Source: Motilibacter aurantiacus
GTDB taxonomy: Bacteria; Actinomycetota; Actinomycetes; Motilibacterales; Motilibacteraceae
Length of the DNA: 64,000 nucleotides
Reading direction: 5' to 3'
Assembly: GCF_011250645.1 (NCBI RefSeq)
Contig: NZ_JAANNO010000009.1
Span: 62,001-126,000, forward strand
Positions 7,928-15,651 of this stretch are shown here, piece after piece. Position 1 is the stretch's first letter; each line of letters opens with the position of its first letter. The notes beneath the pieces were generated by a model, which saw nothing but the letters and a program-made list of their open reading frames with translations, searched no databases and was not told the DNA's origin. The position numbers and the translations under genes were made by a program.

Positions 7928-9826
7928 ATGCCGACCCTGCACCCGACGCCCCAGCTGACCCGTGAGCCATGGATCGACCTGACGGGCACCTGGCAGTTCG
8001 CGTACGACGACGCCGACGTCGGCCTGCTCGAGCGCTGGCCCGAGCGCCCGGAGGCCTTCGACCGGGTGATCGAGGTGCCGTTCCCGCCCGAGTCGGCCGC
8101 GAGCGGCATCGCGGATCCCGGCTTTCACCCGGTCGTCTGGTACCGCCGGGAGCTCACCCACCGGCTCGCGCCGGGACGGCGGCTGCTGCTCCGCTTCGGG
8201 GCGGTGGACTACCGGGCCTCGGTGTGGGTCGACGGGCAGCTCGTCGTCACACACGAGGGCGGCCACACCCCCTTCGGCGCCGACGTCACCTCGGCGCTGC
8301 GCCCCGGCGACTCCCACGAGATCGTCGTCCGGGCCGAGGACCGTCCCGGCGACCTGCAGCAGCCGCGCGGCAAGCAGGACTGGGAGGAGCAGCCGCACGC
8401 GATCTGGTACGCCCGGACGACGGGGATCTGGCAGCCGGTCTGGGTGGAGGAGGTGCCCGAGACCTACATCGAGACGGTGCGCTGGACCCCGGACGTCGAC
8501 CGGTGCGCGCTGCGGATGCAGGTCCGCGTACGCCGGACGGAGCCCGGGCGGCCGTTGCGGCTGCGTGCCCGGCTCACCCAGCACGGCCAGGTCGTCGCGG
8601 ACTCCGTGCACACGCTGACCGGGCAGGACCTCGACGTCGAGGTCTACCTTCCGCAGTCCGGGATGAGCCTGCGCCGGCACGACGTGCTCTGGTCGCCGGA
8701 GCACCCGAACCTCATCGACGCGGACCTCGAGCTGCTCGACGAGGGAACGGTCGACAGCGTCCGCAGCTACACCGCCATGCGCACGGTCCGCACGAGCGAC
8801 GGCCGGTTCCTGCTCAACGGCCAGCCCTACTTCCTCCGCCTCGTGCTCGCGCAGGGGTACTGGCCGGAGAGCCACCTGGCCGCACCCGACGCCGACGCGC
8901 TGCGCCGGGAGGTCGAGCTGGCCAAGAGCCTGGGCTTCAACGGCGTCCGGGTGCACCAGAAGATCGAGGACCCGCGCTTCCTGCACTGGTGCGACCGCCT
9001 CGGGCTCATGGTCTGGGCGGAGATGCCGGCGGCGTACGAGTTCTCCGAGCGCACGGTCCAGCGCGTCACCCGCGAGTGGCTGGAGGCCCTCGACCGTGAC
9101 TACAGCGTCCCGTCGGTGATCGCGTGGGTGCCGGTCAACGAGAGCTGGGGCGTGCCGGCACTGCGCGAGCGTGCCGAGCAGCGCGACTTCGTCCGCTCCC
9201 TCTACTTCCTGACCCGCTCGATCGACCACACCCGCCCTGTGATCGGCAACGACGGCTGGGAGCAGGTCGTGTCGGACGTGCTCACGATCCACGACTACAG
9301 CCGGGAGGCCGCGACGCTGCGCGCGCGCTACGGGGACTACGAGTGCGTCGAGCGGACGCTGCAGCGCAGCCAGCCCGGCTACCGCTCGGTCCTGCTCCCG
9401 GGCACGCGGCGCGGCGACGAGCCGGTGATGGTGACGGAGTTCGGCGGGATCACGTACGACGTGGGCGGCGACGGCGAGACCTGGCACGGGTACGGCTCGG
9501 TGCACGACAGGACCGAGTTCCTGGAGCGCTACCGAGCGCTCGTCGACGCGCTGCTCGACAGCCCCGCGCTCACCGGCTTCTGCTACACCCAGCTCACCGA
9601 CACCCTGCAGGAGAAGAACGGGCTGCTGACCGACGACCGGGCGCCGAAGCTCCCGCCCGAGGAGCTCTGCGCCATCAACCGGCGCACCTCCGCCGCCGTG
9701 CCGGCCGACGCGATCGGAGCGTTCGAGTTCGAGTTCGGTGACTACCCGGTCGGCCCCCAGGAGCGGGTGGACCAAGAAGCGAGCACAGGGTCCAGCACAG
9801 GGCCGTCGGGACGGCCGGAGGTGTGA
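7928..9826 (+). CDS. Glycoside hydrolase family 2 (beta-galactosidase/glucuronidase-like)
   Basis: This 632-residue enzyme shows the GH2 order: N-terminal jelly-roll sugar-binding domain (about 1-180, with TGTWQF and WYRRE), immunoglobulin-like domain (about 185-285), and a TIM barrel. The predicted acid/base is Glu405 (PVNESWG) and the nucleophile Glu504 (VTEFGG). No signal peptide is present, so it acts in the cytoplasm on imported glycosides. Position behind larB hints that the released sugar acid or aldose feeds a nickel-pincer reaction, and beta-glucuronidase activity would fit. GH2 covers galactosidases, mannosidases and glucuronidases, so specificity stays open. Confidence 0.9.
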   Translation: MPTLHPTPQLTREPWIDLTGTWQFAYDDADVGLLERWPERPEAFDRVIEVPFPPESAASGIADPGFHPVVWYRRELTHRLAPGRRLLLRFGAVDYRASVWVDGQLVVTHEGGHTPFGADVTSALRPGDSHEIVVRAEDRPGDLQQPRGKQDWEEQPHAIWYARTTGIWQPVWVEEVPETYIETVRWTPDVDRCALRMQVRVRRTEPGRPLRLRARLTQHGQVVADSVHTLTGQDLDVEVYLPQSGMSLRRHDVLWSPEHPNLIDADLELLDEGTVDSVRSYTAMRTVRTSDGRFLLNGQPYFLRLVLAQGYWPESHLAAPDADALRREVELAKSLGFNGVRVHQKIEDPRFLHWCDRLGLMVWAEMPAAYEFSERTVQRVTREWLEALDRDYSVPSVIAWVPVNESWGVPALRERAEQRDFVRSLYFLTRSIDHTRPVIGNDGWEQVVSDVLTIHDYSREAATLRARYGDYECVERTLQRSQPGYRSVLLPGTRRGDEPVMVTEFGGITYDVGGDGETWHGYGSVHDRTEFLERYRALVDALLDSPALTGFCYTQLTDTLQEKNGLLTDDRAPKLPPEELCAINRRTSAAVPADAIGAFEFEFGDYPVGPQERVDQEASTGSSTGPSGRPEV

Positions 9827-9856
9827 GGCCGGGCGGGGCCACCGCGCTGACGGCCT
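9826..9856. terminator. Weak hairpin between convergent genes
   Basis: AGGCCG at 9826-9831 pairs with CGGCCT at 9851-9856 across a 19-base loop, overlapping the ends of the GH2 and tetR genes. The stem is short and has no T-run, so its function is doubtful. Confidence 0.3.
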
Positions 9857-10532
9857 AAGGGCTCGTGCCGGGTCCGCCCGTGCCCTGCGCGGCCGAGCGG
9901 TGCCGGCCCGCCCCGGCCTCCAGCGCCGCGAACACCTCCTCGACCGCGGCCGTCGCCGCCCCGCGCAGCCGGGCCGGCCCGTCCCCCGCCAGGATCCCGC
10001 GGCGTACGACAGTGTCGATCGCACGGTGGGCGGCGACCAGCTGCCCGGCGAGCAGCTCGACCTCGACCTCGCCGGCACCCGGCCCGAGGACCTCGGCCAG
10101 GGCCGCCTGGAGCTCCTCGCGGCGGCGTACCTCGATCCACCGCTCGCGCGCCCGCAGGGTCTCGCTGCCGGCGAGGACGGTGAGGAAGCGGCGGTATCCG
10201 GCCATCGCGTCCGGCTCCTGCTTGGCCGTGACGCGCTGCTCCTCGTAGCGGCGGACGGCGTCCAGCACGCGCTCCCCCGGCCCGGCCGCACGGACCGCAT
10301 CGGCCAGCGCGCGCTCGTCGGCGGGCTGGTTCCAGAAGACGAGGTCTTCCTTGGTGCGGAAGTGGTTGAAGACCGTCGCCACGGACACGTCGGCGGCATC
10401 CGCGACCTCGGCGATCGTCACCGGGTCGAACCCGCGCTCGAGGAACAGCGGGCGGGCGGCGTCCAGGATCGCCTGCCGGGTGGCGAGCTTCTTGCGCTCG
10501 CGGCGGCCGGGCGTGTCCTCCATGCCCTCCAC
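9855..10532 (-). CDS. TetR-family transcriptional regulator
   Basis: The protein has 225 residues from a GTG, or 222 from the ATG at 10523; neither has a well-spaced ribosome site. The N-terminal TetR helix-turn-helix reads TRQAILDAARPLFLERG, then TIAEVADAADVSVATVFNHF, followed by an all-helical ligand domain of ordinary length. It is divergent from an MFS exporter across 105 bases that hold two inverted repeats, the standard layout of a drug- or metabolite-sensing repressor. It probably represses the exporter and itself; the inducer is unknown. Confidence 0.92.
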   Translation of the reverse strand: MEGMEDTPGRRERKKLATRQAILDAARPLFLERGFDPVTIAEVADAADVSVATVFNHFRTKEDLVFWNQPADERALADAVRAAGPGERVLDAVRRYEEQRVTAKQEPDAMAGYRRFLTVLAGSETLRARERWIEVRRREELQAALAEVLGPGAGEVEVELLAGQLVAAHRAIDTVVRRGILAGDGPARLRGAATAAVEEVFAALEAGAGRHRSAAQGTGGPGTSP

Positions 10533-10590
10533 GGTACCGCGAGTTGCTCCAGGAATAGGCCGGATGAGTTCTTGAGTTGGTCACAACGCT

Positions 10591-10619
10591 GTAGCAGCTC
10601 TACTGTTGCAGCAGGCAAC
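10591..10619. promoter_or_regulatory. Twin inverted repeats, probable TetR operators
   Basis: Two adjacent 13-15 bp inverted repeats lie here: GTAG-cagct-CTAC (10591-10603) and GTTGC-agcag-GCAAC (10605-10619), with centres 15 bp apart. A plausible promoter for the MFS gene (TTGGTC at 10577 and TACTGT at 10601, 18 bp spacer) overlaps both, so a bound repressor would block polymerase. The start codon follows 19 bases later. Confidence 0.55.
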
Positions 10620-10637
10620 CAGCAGGACGAGGGACTC

Positions 10638-12092
10638 ATGACCACGCAGACCGCACCGCCCCCCGTGGCGCACACGCACGGCAACACGCACGCCCACTTC
10701 CCGAGCTGGGCGGTGCTGCTCATCGCCTGCGCCGCGCAGTTCATGGTCATCCTCGACGTCTCCATCGTGAACGTCGCGCTCCCGTCGATGCAGCACGACC
10801 TCCGGCTGACCACCGACGGGCTGCAGTGGGTGGTCAACGCCTACACGCTGACGTTCGCCGGGTTCCTGCTCTTCGGCGGGCGGGCCGCGGACCTCTTCGG
10901 CCGCAAGCGCGTCTTCCTGTTCGGCCTCGTCGTCTTCACGCTGGCGAGCCTGGTGGGTGGCTTCGCCCAGGACGAGGCCACGATCGTCGCCGCGCGCGCC
11001 GTGCAGGGCCTCGGCGGCGCCGTCCTCGCGCCGGCCACGCTCAGCCTGCTCACCACCACGTACACCGAGCCGCACGCCCGGGCCCGCGCCCTCGGCATCT
11101 GGGGGTCCGTGGTGGGGGCCGGCGGCGCGCTGGGGGCCCTGGCCGGCGGCGTCCTCACGGACCTGCTGTCCTGGCGGTGGGTGCTCTTCGTCAACGGGCC
11201 CATCGGCCTCGCGCTCCTGGTGGGCGCGGTCGTGGTCCTGCTCGAGTCCAAGGGCCAGGCCCGCGGCGTGCGCAGCCTCGACATCCCCGGCACCGCGACG
11301 GTGACGCTCGGCCTCACGGCGATCGTGTACGCGATCGTCAGCACCGACACGTACGCCTGGGGCTCGGCCCGCACCCTCGTCCCGCTCGTGGCGGGCATCG
11401 CGCTGCTGGGCGTGTTCCTCCTCGTCGAGTCGCGGTCGCGCCAGCCGCTCGTGCCGCTCGCGATCTTCCGGCTGCGGGCGCTCTCTGCGGCCAACGGCGT
11501 CGCCGCGTTCGTGGGCGGCGGCATGTTCGCCTACTGGTTCTTCCTCACGCTGTACCTGCAGCAGGTGCACGGGTACAGCCCGCTCGCGGCCGGCTTCGCC
11601 TTCCTGCCCAGCAGCGTCTCGATCGTGATCGCCTCGCAGATCTCCGGCAAGCTGGTCCGCCGGGTCGGCCCGCGCCCGTTGCTGGTCGTCGGCCCGCTGC
11701 TCACGGCCACCGGCCTCGCCTGGCTCTCCCGGTTCTCGGCCGACGGCTCCTACGCCACCGACGTCCTGCCCGCGACCATCGCGCTCTCGCTCGGGCTCGG
11801 CCTGACGATGGTGCCGATGACCGTCGCCGCCACCGCCGGTGTCGGCCCCCGCGAGGCGGGGCTCGCGTCCGGGCTGCTCAACACGTCCCGCCAGGTCGGC
11901 GGCGCGGTCGGGCTCGCCGTGCTGTCGACGATCGCGAACACGCATGCCGCCGGGCTGCGCGACGCCGGCCGGCCGGTCGCCGAGGCGCTGACGGCCGGGT
12001 ACGGCCGCGGCCTGCTCGTCTCGGCGGGGATCCTCGTGCTGGCCGGGGTCGCCGGTGCCCTGCTCCCGGGGCGGGCCCGGCAGCAGGCCTAG
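10638..12092 (+). CDS. MFS exporter, DHA2 (14-TM) drug:H+ antiporter type
   Basis: This 484-residue membrane protein matches EmrB/QacA-type exporters. It has LDVSIVNVALPSMQ in helix 1 (motif D1), GRAADLFGRKRVFLFG as motif A after helix 2, and a Gly-rich antiporter motif C in helix 5 (GSVVGAGGALGALAGG). About 14 hydrophobic segments can be counted, and the His-rich N-terminus (HTHGNTHAH) is cytoplasmic. GACGAGGG precedes the ATG. Divergence from tetR suggests induction by its own substrate, which could be an antibiotic, toxic metabolite or dye. Confidence 0.93.
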   Translation: MTTQTAPPPVAHTHGNTHAHFPSWAVLLIACAAQFMVILDVSIVNVALPSMQHDLRLTTDGLQWVVNAYTLTFAGFLLFGGRAADLFGRKRVFLFGLVVFTLASLVGGFAQDEATIVAARAVQGLGGAVLAPATLSLLTTTYTEPHARARALGIWGSVVGAGGALGALAGGVLTDLLSWRWVLFVNGPIGLALLVGAVVVLLESKGQARGVRSLDIPGTATVTLGLTAIVYAIVSTDTYAWGSARTLVPLVAGIALLGVFLLVESRSRQPLVPLAIFRLRALSAANGVAAFVGGGMFAYWFFLTLYLQQVHGYSPLAAGFAFLPSSVSIVIASQISGKLVRRVGPRPLLVVGPLLTATGLAWLSRFSADGSYATDVLPATIALSLGLGLTMVPMTVAATAGVGPREAGLASGLLNTSRQVGGAVGLAVLSTIANTHAAGLRDAGRPVAEALTAGYGRGLLVSAGILVLAGVAGALLPGRARQQA

Positions 12093-12139
12093 CTGTCCTG
12101 CCCAGGGAGGTTGATCGACCTTCCTGGGCAGTACAGCTA
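12090..12139. terminator. Bidirectional terminator containing both stop codons
   Basis: A near-perfect hairpin spans the whole gap between two convergent genes: TAGCTGT and ACAGCTA form the base of the stem, CTGCCCAGG and CCTGGGCAG the middle, and AGGT/ACCT close on a TTGATCG-like loop. The outermost TAG triplets are the stop codons of the MFS gene (+) and the flavin oxidoreductase gene (-). Being symmetric, it can stop transcription from both sides. Confidence 0.85.
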
Positions 12140-13114
12140 GCCCATCGCCTCCGCGGTCAGGGTGAGCGAGCGCAGCCGGGCCTCGGTCGTCGGGGCCTGG
12201 TGGACGGTGATCAGCTCGTCGGCATCGGCCTGCTTGCGGAACCGCTCGAGGTAGTCACCGACCTCGAGCGGGGTGCCGACGGCGGCGTAGGTGAACATCT
12301 GGTCCACGTGCCGCCCGGCGCCCTGGCGCAGCAGCTCGTCGGCCTGGTCGTCGGTGAAGCTGCGGCCCCGCCCGAAGAGCCCCACCGCCATCGTGCGCCG
12401 GACGGCCTCGAGGCTGTCGTTGGCGGCGCTCGTGGTGTCCGCCGCGATGACGTTGACCCCCGCGATGACGTACGGCGCGGCGAGCTGCGCGGACGGCGTG
12501 AACTCGCGGCGGTAGAGCGACACCGCTGCCTCGAGGGCCTGCGGCGCGAAGTGGCTGGCGAACGCGTACGGCAGCCCGAGCGCCGCGGCGAGCTGAGCAC
12601 CGAACAGCGACGAGCCGAGCACGTAGAGCGGCACGTTCGAGCCCTTGCCGGGGACCGCGTCCACTCCCGGGACCCGGGACTGGCCGCTGAGGTACGCCTG
12701 CAGCTCCAGCACGTCCTGCGGGAAGGCGTCGGCCGAGCCGGCGTCCCGGCGCAGGGCGTACATCGTGTTCTGGTCCGAGCCGGGGGCGCGGCCGAGCCCG
12801 AGGTCGATCCGGCCGGGGTACATCGCGTCGAGCGTGCCGAACTGCTCCGCGATCACCAGCGGGGAGTGGTTCGGCAGCATCACGCCGCCGGCGCCGAGCC
12901 GGATCGTCGACGTGTGCGCCCCGACGTGGGCGATGAGCACGCTGGTCGCCGACGACGCGATGGTGGGCATGTTGTGGTGCTCGGCGTACCAGACCCGGCG
13001 GTAGCCGAGCTCCTCCGCCCGCTGGGCCAGCGCGACGCTGGCCGCGAAGCTGCTGCTCGCGGACTCACCGCGGGCGATGGGGGCGAGGTCGAGGACGGAC
13101 AGCGGCATGCGCAT
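12137..13114 (-). CDS. LLM-class flavin-dependent oxidoreductase
   Basis: This 325-residue protein has the bacterial luciferase-like monooxygenase fold signature: [11 protein letters not shown] at the N-terminus, [33 protein letters not shown] and [14 protein letters not shown], with the conserved His pair and phosphate-binding stretch of the family. Members use FMNH2 or F420H2 for oxidations such as cleavage of alkyl or xenobiotic compounds. The gene stands alone between two hairpins, so it is monocistronic. The substrate cannot be inferred. Confidence 0.9.
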   Translation of the reverse strand: MRMPLSVLDLAPIARGESASSSFAASVALAQRAEELGYRRVWYAEHHNMPTIASSATSVLIAHVGAHTSTIRLGAGGVMLPNHSPLVIAEQFGTLDAMYPGRIDLGLGRAPGSDQNTMYALRRDAGSADAFPQDVLELQAYLSGQSRVPGVDAVPGKGSNVPLYVLGSSLFGAQLAAALGLPYAFASHFAPQALEAAVSLYRREFTPSAQLAAPYVIAGVNVIAADTTSAANDSLEAVRRTMAVGLFGRGRSFTDDQADELLRQGAGRHVDQMFTYAAVGTPLEVGDYLERFRKQADADELITVHQAPTTEARLRSLTLTAEAMG

Positions 13115-13200
13115 GCGGGGGCCTTTCGATCGGTCTTCCCGGGGAACGCCCGTGACCGCCGAACTCCTTCCCCGGCTCGGGGTGACCCTTGCCGCGCGCC

Positions 13201-13230
13201 GACCGACGTCGCCCTTCGCCGCCGTCGGTC
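13201..13230 (-). terminator. Hairpin downstream of the DUF2254 gene
   Basis: GACCGACG (13201-13208) pairs perfectly with CGTCGGTC (13223-13230) over a 14-base loop, 10 bases after the stop of the minus-strand DUF2254 gene. It is a likely intrinsic stop without a T-run. Confidence 0.45.
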
Positions 13231-13239
13231 AGGCGGGGG

Positions 13240-14601
13240 TCACAGCGAGCGCGTCTCCCCGCTGCGGTCGCGGTAGGCCCCTCCGACGTCGCCGTCCAGC
13301 GCCGCGCGTACCCGGGTGGCCAGGTCGACGACGCCGTCGACGTCGGCCTTGGTGAGGGAGTCGGGCATCTCGTCCATCACGAGCGCGACCTGCCGGCTCA
13401 CCTCGGCACGCTGACCCTCGTCGCGGGCGTTCACCGCGACGTCGCGCAGCATGCGCAGCAGCGCCACCAGGACGGTGGGCTCGCGCGCCCCGTAGCGGCG
13501 CACTTGTCCGCACACCAGGTCCAGGTAGTAGCGCAGATCGCGGTCCCCGACGACGACCCGCCCCGTGCCGTCGGCGTCCGCGTGCAGGGTCGGGCCCAGG
13601 TGCCGTCCCGTGAGCGCCACCAGCAGGTCACTGGCGTACCCGACGGCGTGGACGGCGGTCACCGGGTCGTTGATCCCCGGGGAGAGCGCCTTCACCGCGA
13701 TGTCGGTCAGCTGCCGGAAGCCGAACGCCGCGTCCTGCTCGATGGTGCGCTCGTAGCCGAGGACGACGGCCTCGGCGACCGCCCGCCGCAGGCCCTCGTC
13801 GCCCAGCCGCTGCGCCCCTCCGTCGGCCGCGAGCAGGGTCGCCACGGGCGCCCCGACGGTGACGTGGTCGCCCGGCCGGGACTCGACCCAGACGCGGACG
13901 CGGTGGGCCGCGGCGAGGTCGACCAGCGTGTCGACGTCGACGAGCCGGACGAACCCGCTGCGGCGCGCCACCACCAGGGCGCCCTCGCCGAGGTCGACGG
14001 GCCCGAGCTCGTCCGGCGCACGTGGGCGGTCGTCGTCGTACGCCGGGTAGAAGGTGGCGATCGCGCGCGCGGCCTCGTCGTGGACGACCCGCATCATCGT
14101 GTCGACCCGCAGCAGGCGGACGATGTGGTCGATGAAGACGAGGACGGCGATGACGGAGGCGACCCCCAGGGCGAACGCGACGAGGAGGGCGGGCACCGGG
14201 ACCTCGCGCTCGGCGTCCAGCCCGCGCAGGACCGTGACGGCGAAGACGAAGGTCGCCACGAGGACCGCGAGCACGGACTTCGTGACACGGTCCCTGGTGA
14301 AGTCGCGCAGCAGCCGCGGCGAGAACTGCTGCGACGCCAGCTGGAGGGCCACGACGGTCAGGCTGAAGGTCAGCGTGATCGTCGCGATGGACGCGGCCGT
14401 CAGCGTCTGGAGCATCGCCGACGCGGCGTCGACGTCGCCCGGCCACGCCCACCGGGCGAGCCACGTGCCCTCGTCCGGACGTAGCGGTGACAGCAGCAGC
14501 CCTGCGCCGAGAGCCATCGCCCCCGCCGCCACCGGCCACAGCCACAGCTCCGCCCGGGACTCCTCGGCCCGCCGCACGTTCCGGCCCGTCGCCCTCGCCA
14601 C
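13240..14601 (-). CDS. DUF2254 membrane protein
   Basis: This 453-residue protein begins at a GTG. It carries four hydrophobic helices in the first 170 residues (near 22-40, 62-90, 110-128 and 138-160) and a soluble C-terminal part. The stretches SIATITLTFSLTVVALQLASQQFSPR and SPGINDPVTA are hallmarks of DUF2254, a widespread predicted membrane family of unknown role. It is divergent from an FNT channel gene with 105 bases between, so they may share a control region but not a transcript. Confidence 0.88.
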   Translation of the reverse strand: MARATGRNVRRAEESRAELWLWPVAAGAMALGAGLLLSPLRPDEGTWLARWAWPGDVDAASAMLQTLTAASIATITLTFSLTVVALQLASQQFSPRLLRDFTRDRVTKSVLAVLVATFVFAVTVLRGLDAEREVPVPALLVAFALGVASVIAVLVFIDHIVRLLRVDTMMRVVHDEAARAIATFYPAYDDDRPRAPDELGPVDLGEGALVVARRSGFVRLVDVDTLVDLAAAHRVRVWVESRPGDHVTVGAPVATLLAADGGAQRLGDEGLRRAVAEAVVLGYERTIEQDAAFGFRQLTDIAVKALSPGINDPVTAVHAVGYASDLLVALTGRHLGPTLHADADGTGRVVVGDRDLRYYLDLVCGQVRRYGAREPTVLVALLRMLRDVAVNARDEGQRAEVSRQVALVMDEMPDSLTKADVDGVVDLATRVRAALDGDVGGAYRDRSGETRSL

Positions 14602-14706
14602 CCGCGCCCGCTACCCCGTCCCCGGCGGGAATCACGCCCGCCCGCGACGGATGCTCCAGCCGCTCCGGGCGCTTCGCGAGGGCGGGGCCGGGTAGTCGGG
14701 TCCGCC

Positions 14707-15519
14707 GTGAGCACCCAGCGCACCAGCGAGTCCAGCCAGGACAACGACGCCCGGCTCGAGTCGGCCGTCGACGACGCCTTCGACCGGCTGGCCGACGAGG
14801 GCGAGCAACGGCTGGACCGGACGTGGAAGGCGCTCGTGAGCACCGGACTCATGGGCGGCATCGACGTGGCCGTCGGCCTGCTCGCGATGCTCGTCGTCAT
14901 CGAGCAGACCGGCAGCACACTGCTCGGCGCGCTCGCCTTCTCCATCGGGTTCGTCGCGCTGCTGCTGGCCGACAGCGAGCTGTTCACCGAGGGCTTCCTG
15001 GTGCCCGTCACCGCCGTCGCGGCGAAGCGCGGCCGTCCCTCCGCGCTGGCCCGGCTCTGGGGGGTCACCCTCGTCGCGAACCTGATCGGCGGCTGGGTGA
15101 TGGCCTGGCTCATCGCGCACGCCTTCCCCCACCTGCATGCACTGGCGGTCGAGACCGCCGCCCACTACGCCACCGCCGGGCTCTCGCTGCGCACCGCGTG
15201 CCTGGCCGTGCTCGCGGGCGCCGCGATCACGCTGATGACCCGGATGCAGCACGGCACGGACTCGGACATCGCGCGGGTGGTGGCAGCGGTGGCCGGCGGG
15301 TTCGTCCTGGCCGGGACGCAGGTCTTCCACTCGGTCCTGGACTCGCTGCTGATCTTCACCGCGCTGGCCGGCGGCTCGGCTCCCTACGGCTACCTCGACT
15401 GGCTGCAGTGGTTCTGGTACACCGCCCTGCTCAACGTCGCCGGCGGGCTCGGCCTGGTCACCCTGCTGCGCCTGGTGCGCACCAAGGAGCGGGTGCAGCA
15501 GGAGCGGGCGGCGCGCTGA
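14707..15519 (+). CDS. FNT-family formate/nitrite transporter-like protein
   Basis: The GTG start gives 270 residues with a hydrophilic N-terminal 40 and six hydrophobic segments, the aquaporin-like FNT fold. Family cues are the Gly-rich first helix (GLMGGIDVAVGLL), ADSELFTEGFLVP, NLIGGWVMAW, and VLAGTQVFHSVLDSL with a central-channel His. FNT proteins are pentameric channels for small monovalent anions such as formate, nitrite or hydrosulfide. This is a distant actinobacterial branch, so the anion is uncertain. No formate or nitrite enzyme is nearby. Confidence 0.85.
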   Translation: MSTQRTSESSQDNDARLESAVDDAFDRLADEGEQRLDRTWKALVSTGLMGGIDVAVGLLAMLVVIEQTGSTLLGALAFSIGFVALLLADSELFTEGFLVPVTAVAAKRGRPSALARLWGVTLVANLIGGWVMAWLIAHAFPHLHALAVETAAHYATAGLSLRTACLAVLAGAAITLMTRMQHGTDSDIARVVAAVAGGFVLAGTQVFHSVLDSLLIFTALAGGSAPYGYLDWLQWFWYTALLNVAGGLGLVTLLRLVRTKERVQQERAAR

Positions 15520-15651
15520 CGCACGCGCGAGAAAGGGCCCCGCGAGGCGTGCCGGGTGGCGCACGCGCCGGGTTGCGACATGCTCGACACCCACTCGGGG
15601 ACATGGAAGGCGACGCCGAAGCGGCGCCGAGCGACAGGGTAGGAGGTGCTC

